Shown here piece by piece: positions 8,901-16,894 of a stretch of DNA of 64,000 nucleotides; positions within the stretch are counted from its first letter, which is position 1, and the number at the start of each line of letters is the position of its first letter. Source of the stretch: Oscillospiraceae bacterium (GTDB lineage Bacteria; Bacillota; Clostridia; Oscillospirales; Oscillospiraceae); the NCBI GenBank assembly GCA_024697625.1, contig JAILFJ010000177.1:1-64000 (forward strand), in the 5' to 3' direction. The notes under the pieces are model-generated. The model was not told where the DNA came from. It ran no database searches and saw only the letters and a program-made list of their open reading frames with translations. The translations under genes were made by a program, and so were the position numbers.

Positions 8901-9605
8901 TCATATTCCGAAATACGCCGCCCGGATCTCAGCGCTGCTCAGACCGGAAGCCGGACCTGACAGAACAATCTCGCCCTTCCGCATCACGAAGCTGACATCG
9001 GAGATCCTCAGCGCGCGTTCCGTATTCTGCTCCACCATCAGGACCGTGATATTCTCCTCCTGATGGATCCGGCGGATACAGGCGTAGAGCTCTCCGATGG
9101 CGACCGGCGCCAGGCCGAGCGAGATCTCATCAAACATGAGGCACTTCGGCGCCGCCATCATCGCCCTGCCGATTGCCAGCATCTGGCGCTGACCGCCGGA
9201 GAGCGTACCCGCGGGATCCCTCCGTTTTTCCTGCAGGACAGGGAACAGGCCAAAGACCCGTTCCAGCGACTTCTGTGCATGCGGTCTTGCGTGTTTCGGA
9301 TAGCTTCCGACCATCAGGTTGTCGTATACCGACATCCGCGGAAAGCATTTTCCTCCCTGCGGAACCAGGGACAGGCCGCGCTCCACAACCTGCTCCGCCG
9401 GCAGACCGGTGATTTCTTCCTCTTCGAACAGGACCCGGCCTCCGGCCGGGGTGATCAGTCCCGCAACCGCCTGGAGCAGGCTGGTCTTTCCGGAGCCGTT
9501 GGTACCGAGGACAGACGCTGTCTCTCCCTTTCTGACGGCAATGGAGGCCGAGGATACCGCTCTGAAATCCCCGTAATTCACCTGCAGATTCTCAACGCGC
9601 AGCAT
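8901..9605 (-). CDS. livF: Liv-type ABC transporter ATPase LivF
   Basis: A 234-residue ATPase that energises the LivHM pore. Walker A is GTNGSGKTS, the signature LSGGQRQM and Walker B CLMFDEIS, followed by the LivF hallmark SLGLAP; the switch histidine region is VEQN. GGAGG lies about eight bases before the ATG. The 5' end overlaps livG by 14 bases, pointing to coupled translation. Confidence 0.93.
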   Translation of the reverse strand: MLRVENLQVNYGDFRAVSSASIAVRKGETASVLGTNGSGKTSLLQAVAGLITPAGGRVLFEEEEITGLPAEQVVERGLSLVPQGGKCFPRMSVYDNLMVGSYPKHARPHAQKSLERVFGLFPVLQEKRRDPAGTLSGGQRQMLAIGRAMMAAPKCLMFDEISLGLAPVAIGELYACIRRIHQEENITVLMVEQNTERALRISDVSFVMRKGEIVLSGPASGLSSAEIRAAYFGI

Positions 9606-10353
9606 GTTTCAGCGCCTCCGTTTCCGTGCCGAGATACAGCTCCTCCACTTCTCCGGAGGCCAGCACCTCTCCCGGCACGCCAATCACCGCGCAGCGTCCC
9701 TCCGCCATACACATCAGACGGTCCGCAGCCTTGAGCATGGTCTCCAGAATATGTTCGATCCACACCACGGTAAACCCTGCCCGCTTCAGCTGCACGACCA
9801 TACCGATCACCGTCTCGATCTCCGATCCCGTAAGTCCGGCGGCTACTTCATCCAGCAGCAGCAGTCTTGGCTTTGAGACGATCGCTCTCGCTATCTCCAG
9901 GCGCTTTCTGTCCAGCAGGGTGAGTTCTCCGCTTTTCAGATCTCTCTTTTCGTACAGGCCTGTAAATCGCAGGACATCTTCCGCCGGTCCCTTGCCCTCC
10001 GCCGCAGAGAAACCCGCGCCGTAGATTCCGGACACAAGGACATTCTCAAACACGGTCATGCGGATAAAGGGCCGGGGAATCTGGAACGTCCGCCCGATTC
10101 CCCTCCGGCACCGCGCATCGACAGGCAGACGGCTGATGTCTTCCCCGTCCAGAAGGATTCTGCCCGACTTCGGGCGGAGCAGACCGGTCAGCGTGTTGAG
10201 CATGGTGGTCTTGCCGCTTCCGTTGGGACCGATAATCCCGAACACCTCTCCCCGCTCCACTTCGAACGACAGCCCATTGAGAACGTCGCTTCTGCCGTAG
10301 CCCGCAGTCACGTTCTCAAACGAAAGAATTTTTTCCGCGCCCCTGTCCGTCAT
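9592..10353 (-). CDS. livG: Liv-type ABC transporter ATPase LivG
   Basis: A 253-residue ATPase from the ATG at 10353, which overlaps the livK stop as ATGA; a longer in-frame start at 10458 lies wholly inside livK and is rejected. Walker A is GPNGSGKTT and Walker B LLLLDEVAAGL. The ABC signature is the divergent LTLLDRKRLEIAR form seen in some LivG proteins rather than LSGGQ. The C-terminal extension (GVPGEVLASGEVEELYLG) is typical of LivG. Confidence 0.92.
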   Translation of the reverse strand: MTDRGAEKILSFENVTAGYGRSDVLNGLSFEVERGEVFGIIGPNGSGKTTMLNTLTGLLRPKSGRILLDGEDISRLPVDARCRRGIGRTFQIPRPFIRMTVFENVLVSGIYGAGFSAAEGKGPAEDVLRFTGLYEKRDLKSGELTLLDRKRLEIARAIVSKPRLLLLDEVAAGLTGSEIETVIGMVVQLKRAGFTVVWIEHILETMLKAADRLMCMAEGRCAVIGVPGEVLASGEVEELYLGTETEALKHAAR

Positions 10354-11615
10354 TTCTGTGTGGCGTTTCCGGGCTGATAGCTTCCGGTCAGCTGAATCTC
10401 CGGATACAGAGAATTGTCGATGACTTTCAATACCAGCTCCCCGTTCTCCCGCTGCCACTGTCCTCCGCAGAGCGTGGTGCAGGCATAGGTCAGTCCTTTC
10501 ATCTGCTGATCATACTTCACATGGCCGACGATGGTGGTCACATCCAGCGATCTGATCGCATCGCGGACCGCTTCCCTCCGGGTCGTGCCCGCCTTCTCGA
10601 AGGTATGCACCGCGAGCTCCAGAGCCGCATAGGCGTAGGCCGCAGGCTGCGGCATGGTTCTGCCGTTATTCTCTTCGGCATACATCCGGTTCAGCTCCTC
10701 GCTCCCGATTCCGGTCAGCCCGGAGGTATAGGGGTAGGCCGGATCCCACCACACCTGTGTCATGATGCCGTCAGCCAGTTCTCCCAGTGCTTCCACGTCA
10801 CTCTGGAGCAGACAGCATTTGCCCATGGTAACGCAGTCCACCCGGACGCCCGCGCTGATAATGGCGCTGTACGCATTCATAAAGTCAGGAGGAATGTTCG
10901 TCCCCGCAATCACGTCGATCTCCGCCGATTTGAACTTTGCCGCCACGTTGCTGAAGTCCGTGGTCCGGGAGGGATACTGGCCGGGGTCGACCGCCTCATA
11001 TCCGTCTTCCGCCAGACGTCGGACAAAAAGCTCGTGCCATGCGGTGCCGTCGGCGTCATTGGCAAACAGCAGTCCGACCTTCGCTCCGGAGCCGGGGGCA
11101 TTTCCCGCCTGTGTCCACAGCGCCCGCTGGGACTCATAGACCTGATCCAGGGTATAGAAGGCGTCGCAGGTCCATTTGAATTTCTCCAGGGACTCCGCTA
11201 GCGGATCCACCGGTGACTGGGTCGCGATGCAGGGCACGCCGTAGCGCTCCGCGACCTGGGCAACGGGAATCACCGTGTTCGGTGTCTGAATGGCAATCAT
11301 CAGATCAATCTTGTCTTCCTCGATGAGCTTCTGCGCCATCTCCGAGCAGGTGTTCTGATCCGAGGCAGAGTCATAGACGATGACCTGTATGGTTTTCTTC
11401 TGTCCGTCCACAGTGATGGGATGTTCCGCAACATAGTCCGTGATCTTCTTCACAACCCAGGCGCAGCCTTCGCCATTGCCGGCCAGGGCGCCGGTGGTCG
11501 GGTTCACATAACCGATTTTGATAACCGAAGAGGTCTTCTCGGACGCGGAGGTTCCGCAGGCGGTCAGCGACAGTGCGAGTACAATGATAAGCATCACGGC
11601 AACGAATCGTTTCAT
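10350..11615 (-). CDS. livK: Liv-type substrate-binding lipoprotein
   Basis: A 421-residue type-1 periplasmic-binding-fold protein. A lipoprotein signal (MKRFVAVMLIIVLALSLTAC) puts Cys 20 at the membrane, so the mature protein is tethered outside. The body has the family pattern: IKIGYVNPTTGALAGNG at the start, the DSASDQNTCSEMAQKLI segment and the hinge region near FANDADGTAW. Its length is ordinary. It is the first gene of the importer block, 76 bases after the aminotransferase gene. Substrate specificity is not deducible. Confidence 0.92.
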   Translation of the reverse strand: MKRFVAVMLIIVLALSLTACGTSASEKTSSVIKIGYVNPTTGALAGNGEGCAWVVKKITDYVAEHPITVDGQKKTIQVIVYDSASDQNTCSEMAQKLIEEDKIDLMIAIQTPNTVIPVAQVAERYGVPCIATQSPVDPLAESLEKFKWTCDAFYTLDQVYESQRALWTQAGNAPGSGAKVGLLFANDADGTAWHELFVRRLAEDGYEAVDPGQYPSRTTDFSNVAAKFKSAEIDVIAGTNIPPDFMNAYSAIISAGVRVDCVTMGKCCLLQSDVEALGELADGIMTQVWWDPAYPYTSGLTGIGSEELNRMYAEENNGRTMPQPAAYAYAALELAVHTFEKAGTTRREAVRDAIRSLDVTTIVGHVKYDQQMKGLTYACTTLCGGQWQRENGELVLKVIDNSLYPEIQLTGSYQPGNATQK

Positions 11616-11691
11616 GTCAGTCAGTTAACTCCTTACAGTATGATGTATTATTGTATGATCTGGTTTCGGTGTCTTTGTTTCTGCTGTTTTT

Positions 11692-12807
11692 TCAGACCTC
11701 TCCGCTGTACGCATTGCAGGCCTTGATGACACGGTCCATCTCCTCTTCTGACAGCTCCGGAAACAGCGGGAGCGAAACACAGTGTTCTGCCAGAAACTCC
11801 GCGTTGGGCAGTTCGCCCGACCGGTATCCCAGCGACCTGTATGCCGGCTGCAGGTGGCAGGGCACCGGGTAATGACAGCCGCAGCGAATTCCCTTCTTCT
11901 CCATATATTCCATAAAGCTCTGCCGATCCGGGACACATACGACGGCCAGATACCAAGCCGGAACCGTATCCGCCAGCTCTCCCTGAAACTGAATCAGAGG
12001 ATTGGAGATCTCCTCCCGATAGCGCCGGACAGTCTCTGCACGCTGTCGGTTCCACTTCTGCAGATACCTGAGCTTCACGGACAGCACCGCGGCCTGTATT
12101 CCGTCCAGGCGCATGTTATATCCGGTCTGTTCATGCACGTAGGGTTCCCTGCTGCCCTGTGAACGCAGGATCCGGATCGTCTGATCCAGTTCATCGTCCG
12201 CGGAGGCTACGCCTCCGGCCTGACCGCAGGCTCCCAGATTCTTGGACGGATAGAAGCTGAAGCATCCCGCATCCGAAAGCGTCCCCACTGTTTTTCCCCG
12301 ATAAACGGTTCCCTGGGACTGCGCACAGTCTTCCAGAAGAAACAGACCGTACTGCTTTGCAAGGCGCTTTAAATCATCGACCGGAAAGGCCTGTCCGTAC
12401 AGATGAACACCGATCATCGCCCGCGTCTTCCCGGTGATGCGGCTTTCGACAGACGCAGGATCCATCTGCCAGGTCAGAGCGTCACAGTCTGCAAAAACCG
12501 GGACGGCCCCCAGCCGGGAGACTGCAAAAGCAGTTGCGACAAAGGTGTTCGCCGGTACGATCACTTCATCGCCCTCGCCTATTCCCATCGCGGAGAGGGC
12601 CAGGAACAGCGCGTCGGACCCGCTGGATACCCCTGCGAAATGCCGCGCCCCCAGGAAGTCTGCAAAGCCGTTCTCGAACTCTTCGACAAACGGTCCTCCG
12701 GTAAAGGCAGCCTTCCTCAGCACCGCGTCAATCGCAGCGGAGATCTCATCGTGAAGGGCAGCCTGCTGTCCTGTCAGATCAAAGAACGGGATCTCACTGC
12801 ATGCCAC
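11692..12807 (-). CDS. DegT/DnrJ/EryC1-family PLP aminotransferase
   Basis: A 371-residue fold-type I aminotransferase of the kind that puts an amino group on nucleotide-linked keto-sugars. Landmarks are SGSDALFLAL, the PANTFVATA segment, LLEDCAQSQG (cofactor-binding Asp) and SFYPSKNLGACGQAG, where the lysine forms the internal aldimine. I chose the GTG at 12807 (GAGG six bases upstream); a GTG at 12819 is also possible. Either overlaps the GtrII-like gene. Neighbouring glycosyltransferase and oxidoreductase genes support a sugar pathway, but amino-acid-like substrates are not excluded. Confidence 0.88.
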   Translation of the reverse strand: MACSEIPFFDLTGQQAALHDEISAAIDAVLRKAAFTGGPFVEEFENGFADFLGARHFAGVSSGSDALFLALSAMGIGEGDEVIVPANTFVATAFAVSRLGAVPVFADCDALTWQMDPASVESRITGKTRAMIGVHLYGQAFPVDDLKRLAKQYGLFLLEDCAQSQGTVYRGKTVGTLSDAGCFSFYPSKNLGACGQAGGVASADDELDQTIRILRSQGSREPYVHEQTGYNMRLDGIQAAVLSVKLRYLQKWNRQRAETVRRYREEISNPLIQFQGELADTVPAWYLAVVCVPDRQSFMEYMEKKGIRCGCHYPVPCHLQPAYRSLGYRSGELPNAEFLAEHCVSLPLFPELSEEEMDRVIKACNAYSGEV

Positions 12808-14860
12808 TGCGCACCTCACTATCCCGGATCTCCTCCTGCGGAGCTCTGTCCAGATTTCTCTTATTCAGAAACATCCCCGTCTCGGCAAAGAAGTCCTCGC
12901 CTTCCAGGTTGTATTTGATCAGCACCTCAAACGTATCCCCCGGAAACCGTTCAAACAGCTCCATCGGACACCTCGCCGTAAACCCGCAGCTGTCATAGGA
13001 AACCCCGTCTTCCTGATAATTCCGGCTCAGCAGCAGCCGCTGGCTGCGGGCGGTCTCAATCCGGTAGAGCTCGTCCGTGCGGCGGTTCAGAAAGTATACG
13101 GTGTTTGTCATTTCACGGGAGGCCACGCCTCTCTTCAGGTTATGGCCGCGGATCAGGATCTGTTTCCCGTCCGTGAGCAGTCCCTCCAGACGGCGGACCG
13201 TATCGTCCCGATAAGTGATCGGCTCCTCGGTGAGGGTATAGCCCGGTTCCAGCATCTCTTCCGCAAAATACAGGTCCTCTGCGAATTTGATCACGATGAT
13301 CTGGTCCGTCTCCACGATGGAGCCCTCCTCCGGGAAACAGGGCATCGTCTTTGCCATCTCTTCTGCCAGCAGCGCGTCCTCTGTCGTCATTTTTCTGCTT
13401 TTCTTCAGGCCGTGGAGCCGGAAAAGATCCACAAGCACCGTGTTGTTGAACTCCAGTGAGCCGTGGTGCTGGTACTGAGAATGGCCGATGGTCTCGCCCA
13501 CGACGCATCCGGCGTTCAGCCTCACTTCCGGCTCGCCGATGAAGATCACTGCCTTCTGGCCTTTTTCCGCCTGTGTGGACGACAGATGCACGATCAGTCT
13601 CTCTGTCAGCGCATTGTCAAAGGCCGTGCAGATATCATCCGTGTAGATCAGGCTGAAGCTGAGAGAAGCCGAGCGGTACAGGCAGAAAGCCATTGCCGCG
13701 ATCAGGCCGTATTTCATCGCCCGCCGCGCCATGTCAGAGCTCTTTTTTACAGAAGCTTCTTCCGTCCGGAGCACCACGGCCAGCAGGGCCAGCAGAAAAT
13801 TGATCGCCACCGCAAAGGTGACAGCCAGTTCCGCCCGGATTGCCGTCCGGGTTCCCAGTATAACCAGCATGGCGAAGACGCTGCTCTGCAGTACAAGCCA
13901 GCCGGCCGGAAGAAGGATCCGGTACAGGCGTTCCTTTTTTGAGGCGGCCAGGGCCGTCAGAAACACCAGACTGCAGAGCGCGGAAACGGGATAACCCACC
14001 GTATCCAGAGGGCCCCGGGCCGTCATCACTGACAGCGCGGCCTTGACAACGTTTCCCATCACCCCGGGCAGGGGCTCTGACCCCCAGCGGATCTGAGAGG
14101 TAAGATAGGCGGATTCCTTTGCGCCGCTGCCCACGGCCCGGTTCACAGCGGCATAGACGGCCAGTGCCGCCAGAAACACCAGCGCATGCCGCAGGACGCT
14201 CCTCCTGACCTGCAGTTCCTGCGTGTTTTCCGAACAGACGCAGCGCACCAGCACAGTGCCGGCCGAGAGCGTGATATACAGCGGCACAAACGCCTGATAT
14301 ACCGAAAAAGCCGCAAAAGCCGGGATCACGGCCAGCGCGGGAAGCAGCCTGCCGGAGCTGTACTCCGTCTGAAACACCGCCAGCATCGTCAGCAGGATCC
14401 CCAGCATCACAAGGAAGGACTGGTAGGAGAAGTAGAGCTGCTCAATCCAGTTCGGTGTCAGAAAGATCATCAGCGGAAGCGCGCAGATCCATCCTCCGCA
14501 GCGCTTTCCGGCCGCCTTCCACATCAGGAAGGAGAAGGCCGCTCCGACGGGCAGCACCGCCAGGAGCGTGAGAAACGAGATCAGGTAGGGATTGTAGTCG
14601 CGCATCCCCAGCAGCCTGTTCAGCCAGACGATGCCGAAGCGCCCCAGCGCAATATCGTTGAACTCGTTTCCCTTTTCCACCAGCTTGACCGAGCTGTCCA
14701 TCCTGAAGTTGCTGGAAAACAGGAAGTGATACAGCGCGACGGTCAGGAGAAAGGCGGTCAGCCAGAGCACCTTCCGGTGCTTTTCCAGGAACATGCGCAG
14801 ATCCTCTCGGGCCGTTCTCAGTTCAGGCAGCGCCTCATGCATCGAGGCTGTTGTTCTCAT
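12794..14860 (-). CDS. GtrII-like polytopic membrane protein, probable glycosyl transferase
   Basis: A 688-residue protein with about ten to twelve hydrophobic helices in residues 30-420 and a soluble C-terminal part of about 260 residues. The N-terminal region (FSSNFRMDSSVKL, IALGRFGIVWLNRLLG, LTPNWIEQLYFSYQ) resembles the GtrII glucosyltransferase family, which transfers sugars from lipid-linked donors on the outer face. The start overlaps the stop of the radical SAM gene by 26 bases. The C-terminal part shows no motif I recognise. The family call is moderate; the acceptor is unknown. Confidence 0.7.
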   Translation of the reverse strand: MRTTASMHEALPELRTAREDLRMFLEKHRKVLWLTAFLLTVALYHFLFSSNFRMDSSVKLVEKGNEFNDIALGRFGIVWLNRLLGMRDYNPYLISFLTLLAVLPVGAAFSFLMWKAAGKRCGGWICALPLMIFLTPNWIEQLYFSYQSFLVMLGILLTMLAVFQTEYSSGRLLPALAVIPAFAAFSVYQAFVPLYITLSAGTVLVRCVCSENTQELQVRRSVLRHALVFLAALAVYAAVNRAVGSGAKESAYLTSQIRWGSEPLPGVMGNVVKAALSVMTARGPLDTVGYPVSALCSLVFLTALAASKKERLYRILLPAGWLVLQSSVFAMLVILGTRTAIRAELAVTFAVAINFLLALLAVVLRTEEASVKKSSDMARRAMKYGLIAAMAFCLYRSASLSFSLIYTDDICTAFDNALTERLIVHLSSTQAEKGQKAVIFIGEPEVRLNAGCVVGETIGHSQYQHHGSLEFNNTVLVDLFRLHGLKKSRKMTTEDALLAEEMAKTMPCFPEEGSIVETDQIIVIKFAEDLYFAEEMLEPGYTLTEEPITYRDDTVRRLEGLLTDGKQILIRGHNLKRGVASREMTNTVYFLNRRTDELYRIETARSQRLLLSRNYQEDGVSYDSCGFTARCPMELFERFPGDTFEVLIKYNLEGEDFFAETGMFLNKRNLDRAPQEEIRDSEVRSGMQ

Positions 14861-16277
14861 AGGGGTTCAGAGGTCCCTCGGCATAGCGCTCTCTCGGGAA
14901 CGGAATATAGGGGATCGAGTTGAACTGTTCACATACCTCGTCCGCCACAAAGCCGCCCATCTCCGTCAGGCGGATCACTTTCCCGGTATCCTCCAGCAGC
15001 CCGTATTCCTCGAGGCGGGCGACCTTGGTGCGGAACACCTCGTCAAAATCATAGCCGGAGCGGGCTTTGAACTCGTTTTTCCGTACGTCCCGGTTTTTCA
15101 GCGGCAGGACAATCGCCCAGCGGGCCTGTTCCTCTCTGTCGCGGACAAGTCCGCGGTTGATCGGCAGGCGTCCCGCATCAATCGCTTCGTAATACTCGTT
15201 GAAATACTGCGTGTTTATGTCAAAACGGTCCCGATAGCTGGAGAAGCCGGTCAGGCCGAAGCCCACCTGGTCGTACTGGTTGCAGCACTGGTTATAGGCA
15301 TAGTGTGAGTAAACCGCAGGATTTCTGGTATACACCCGGCGCAGTCTCTCGTTGAAGCCATTCTCCCTGAGCATGTCGATGGCAATCTGCTTCATCATCA
15401 TCGTCGTCTTGAAATCCGGGATATCTGTCGGCGCAGAACCTCTGTGGAAGCGGTTGATCACGCCCTGGAAGTCTCCGTAGGCCTGTACCTTCAGCCGATA
15501 GAGCTGAATCTCGGCCATCGGCAGCTGTATCGCCTTCTCCATTACTTCAATCCAGTTGTCTATGGTCTCGCCGGGATGTCCGTAGATGAATTCAATATTG
15601 ACGTCAAATCCGTATTCCAGCGCTTTATAGACCGATTCAATTCCCTCCTGTGCGCTGTGCGGCCGGTTCATCAGCCGAAGGACATGGTCGTCCAGGGATT
15701 GCAGGCCGATCGTCAGGCGGGTGATGCCGTGTTCCTTCATGATCCGGCATTTCTCCGTCCCATCCTCACCGTTGATGGAGTTCGGTCCGAGATCCACGTT
15801 GTACTGACGGCAGGCGCTCATGTCCACGCGCCTGTCAAATTCCGTCAGGAAGTGATCCAGCAGCTTCGGAGGCAGAGACGTCGGCGTGCCGCCGCCGAGC
15901 AGGATTGAGCGCGGTCTGATTTTCTGCAGACCGAAGTAGCGGAGGTAGATGTCCATTTCCCGGAGCAGGTACTCGACGTACTGGGTTTTTTCCTGTATCC
16001 GCGGTCCTGTCATGCCGGGATAATGGCAGAAAGTGCAGTGCTGGATGCAGAACGGAATATGCACATAGATATCCATCAGACCGTCCGCAGGCTGTGTATA
16101 GGTCTTAAAGTAGGCGTCGATGTCACAGGGCTCATACTGGGTGATGGGCGGATAGTGGACCGACGGGACAAAGTCGCCGTCCTCACAGATCAGCCCCAGC
16201 CTCTGGTATTCCTGGACACGGCCGAATACTTCCTCCGCATGCCGGAGCAGCTCTGCCTTTTTCTCTTCCGAAATCAT
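14835..16277 (-). CDS. HemN/HemW-like radical SAM enzyme
   Basis: A 480-residue radical SAM protein. YVHIPFCIQHCTFCHYPG gives the CxxxCxxC cluster site, followed by LLGGGTPTSLPP and the C-terminal winged-helix-like HemN domain (YGLLEDTGKVIRLTEMG). I chose the ATG at 16277 (AGGAGGG upstream, ATGA overlap with the previous gene) over an in-frame start at 16409. Family members are true coproporphyrinogen dehydrogenases, haem chaperones or class C methylases and cyclopropanases. No other haem gene is nearby and a double methyltransferase lies two genes upstream, so I favour a role in tailoring a pathway product; this is inference. Confidence 0.82.
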   Translation of the reverse strand: MISEEKKAELLRHAEEVFGRVQEYQRLGLICEDGDFVPSVHYPPITQYEPCDIDAYFKTYTQPADGLMDIYVHIPFCIQHCTFCHYPGMTGPRIQEKTQYVEYLLREMDIYLRYFGLQKIRPRSILLGGGTPTSLPPKLLDHFLTEFDRRVDMSACRQYNVDLGPNSINGEDGTEKCRIMKEHGITRLTIGLQSLDDHVLRLMNRPHSAQEGIESVYKALEYGFDVNIEFIYGHPGETIDNWIEVMEKAIQLPMAEIQLYRLKVQAYGDFQGVINRFHRGSAPTDIPDFKTTMMMKQIAIDMLRENGFNERLRRVYTRNPAVYSHYAYNQCCNQYDQVGFGLTGFSSYRDRFDINTQYFNEYYEAIDAGRLPINRGLVRDREEQARWAIVLPLKNRDVRKNEFKARSGYDFDEVFRTKVARLEEYGLLEDTGKVIRLTEMGGFVADEVCEQFNSIPYIPFPRERYAEGPLNPYENNSLDA

Positions 16278-16894
16278 TCTCTCGTCCCTCCTATGCTTTT
16301 CTCTCTGCGTGAAAACAGTTTCAGCAGCGGCTTCTCCGGGGGAAGAAACGCGGTGATGGCACAGAACTGCTTTTCCTCTCCCATTCTCTGCCTCAGACGC
16401 CGCATCCATTCCTCCGGTGTTTCCGATTCCTGCAGCGTCTCCTCCAGATCCTGATCGGTCAGATTTTCGGCGAGGCTTCTGCTTCCCGCCAGAAAGGCGT
16501 TCTTTCCCGTCTGGATCTCAAAAGCCGGTTCCAGCCGCGGTTCAAAACGCATGCCCGAGCCGATTGCCTCGGCCTCCTCCCGGAGGCTGCGGTGGACGAG
16601 CTTTCCGTCCTCAAAATGGCAGCACACGGAGCTTCCGGAGATCAGGAACCTCGCCTTGCCCCGGTCCACGAACACAAACGCGGCATCGCAGGAGACGGGC
16701 TCCTCTTCCTTCGCATTCATGATCGCCAGGTCGTTGTTGGCTATGATGGCAATCGTGCGTATCGCTCTGTCCTCCAGAGACGGCCGCCGCATGAAGTTGT
16801 CGAACACAGATCTCGTCACACGGCTTGCAATTTCGCTGTCTTCATCCGTCCCGTACTCAGTAGTCGTTGCGATGATCATCCTCCGGTTCTTCAT
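16274..16894 (-). CDS. Degenerate PP2C-like protein (possible pseudophosphatase)
   Basis: A 206-residue protein without signal or membrane segment. Its strand order resembles a PP2C fold: DAAFVFVDRGKARFLISGSSV matches the GDSRIY strand, KNAFLAGSRSLAENLTDQDLEE matches the LxSDG segment and QFCAITAFLP matches the DN...IVL strand. Each metal-binding aspartate position is replaced: no DGMGG, GSS for GDS, AGS for SDG, QF for DN. It would therefore be inactive and might bind phosphoproteins or compete with the true phosphatases. The start is uncertain: ATG 16894 (weak AAAGG) or ATG 16966, which adds YCRHCG. It overlaps the methyltransferase gene at its 5' end and the radical SAM gene by 4 bases. 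The fold assignment is by eye. Confidence 0.5.
   Translation of the reverse strand: MKNRRMIIATTTEYGTDEDSEIASRVTRSVFDNFMRRPSLEDRAIRTIAIIANNDLAIMNAKEEEPVSCDAAFVFVDRGKARFLISGSSVCCHFEDGKLVHRSLREEAEAIGSGMRFEPRLEPAFEIQTGKNAFLAGSRSLAENLTDQDLEETLQESETPEEWMRRLRQRMGEEKQFCAITAFLPPEKPLLKLFSRREKSIGGTRE

Noticed and set aside
10354..10458. Longer livG start at 10458
   Set aside because: It is inside livK in another frame; the ATG at 10353 gives normal length and an ATGA overlap.
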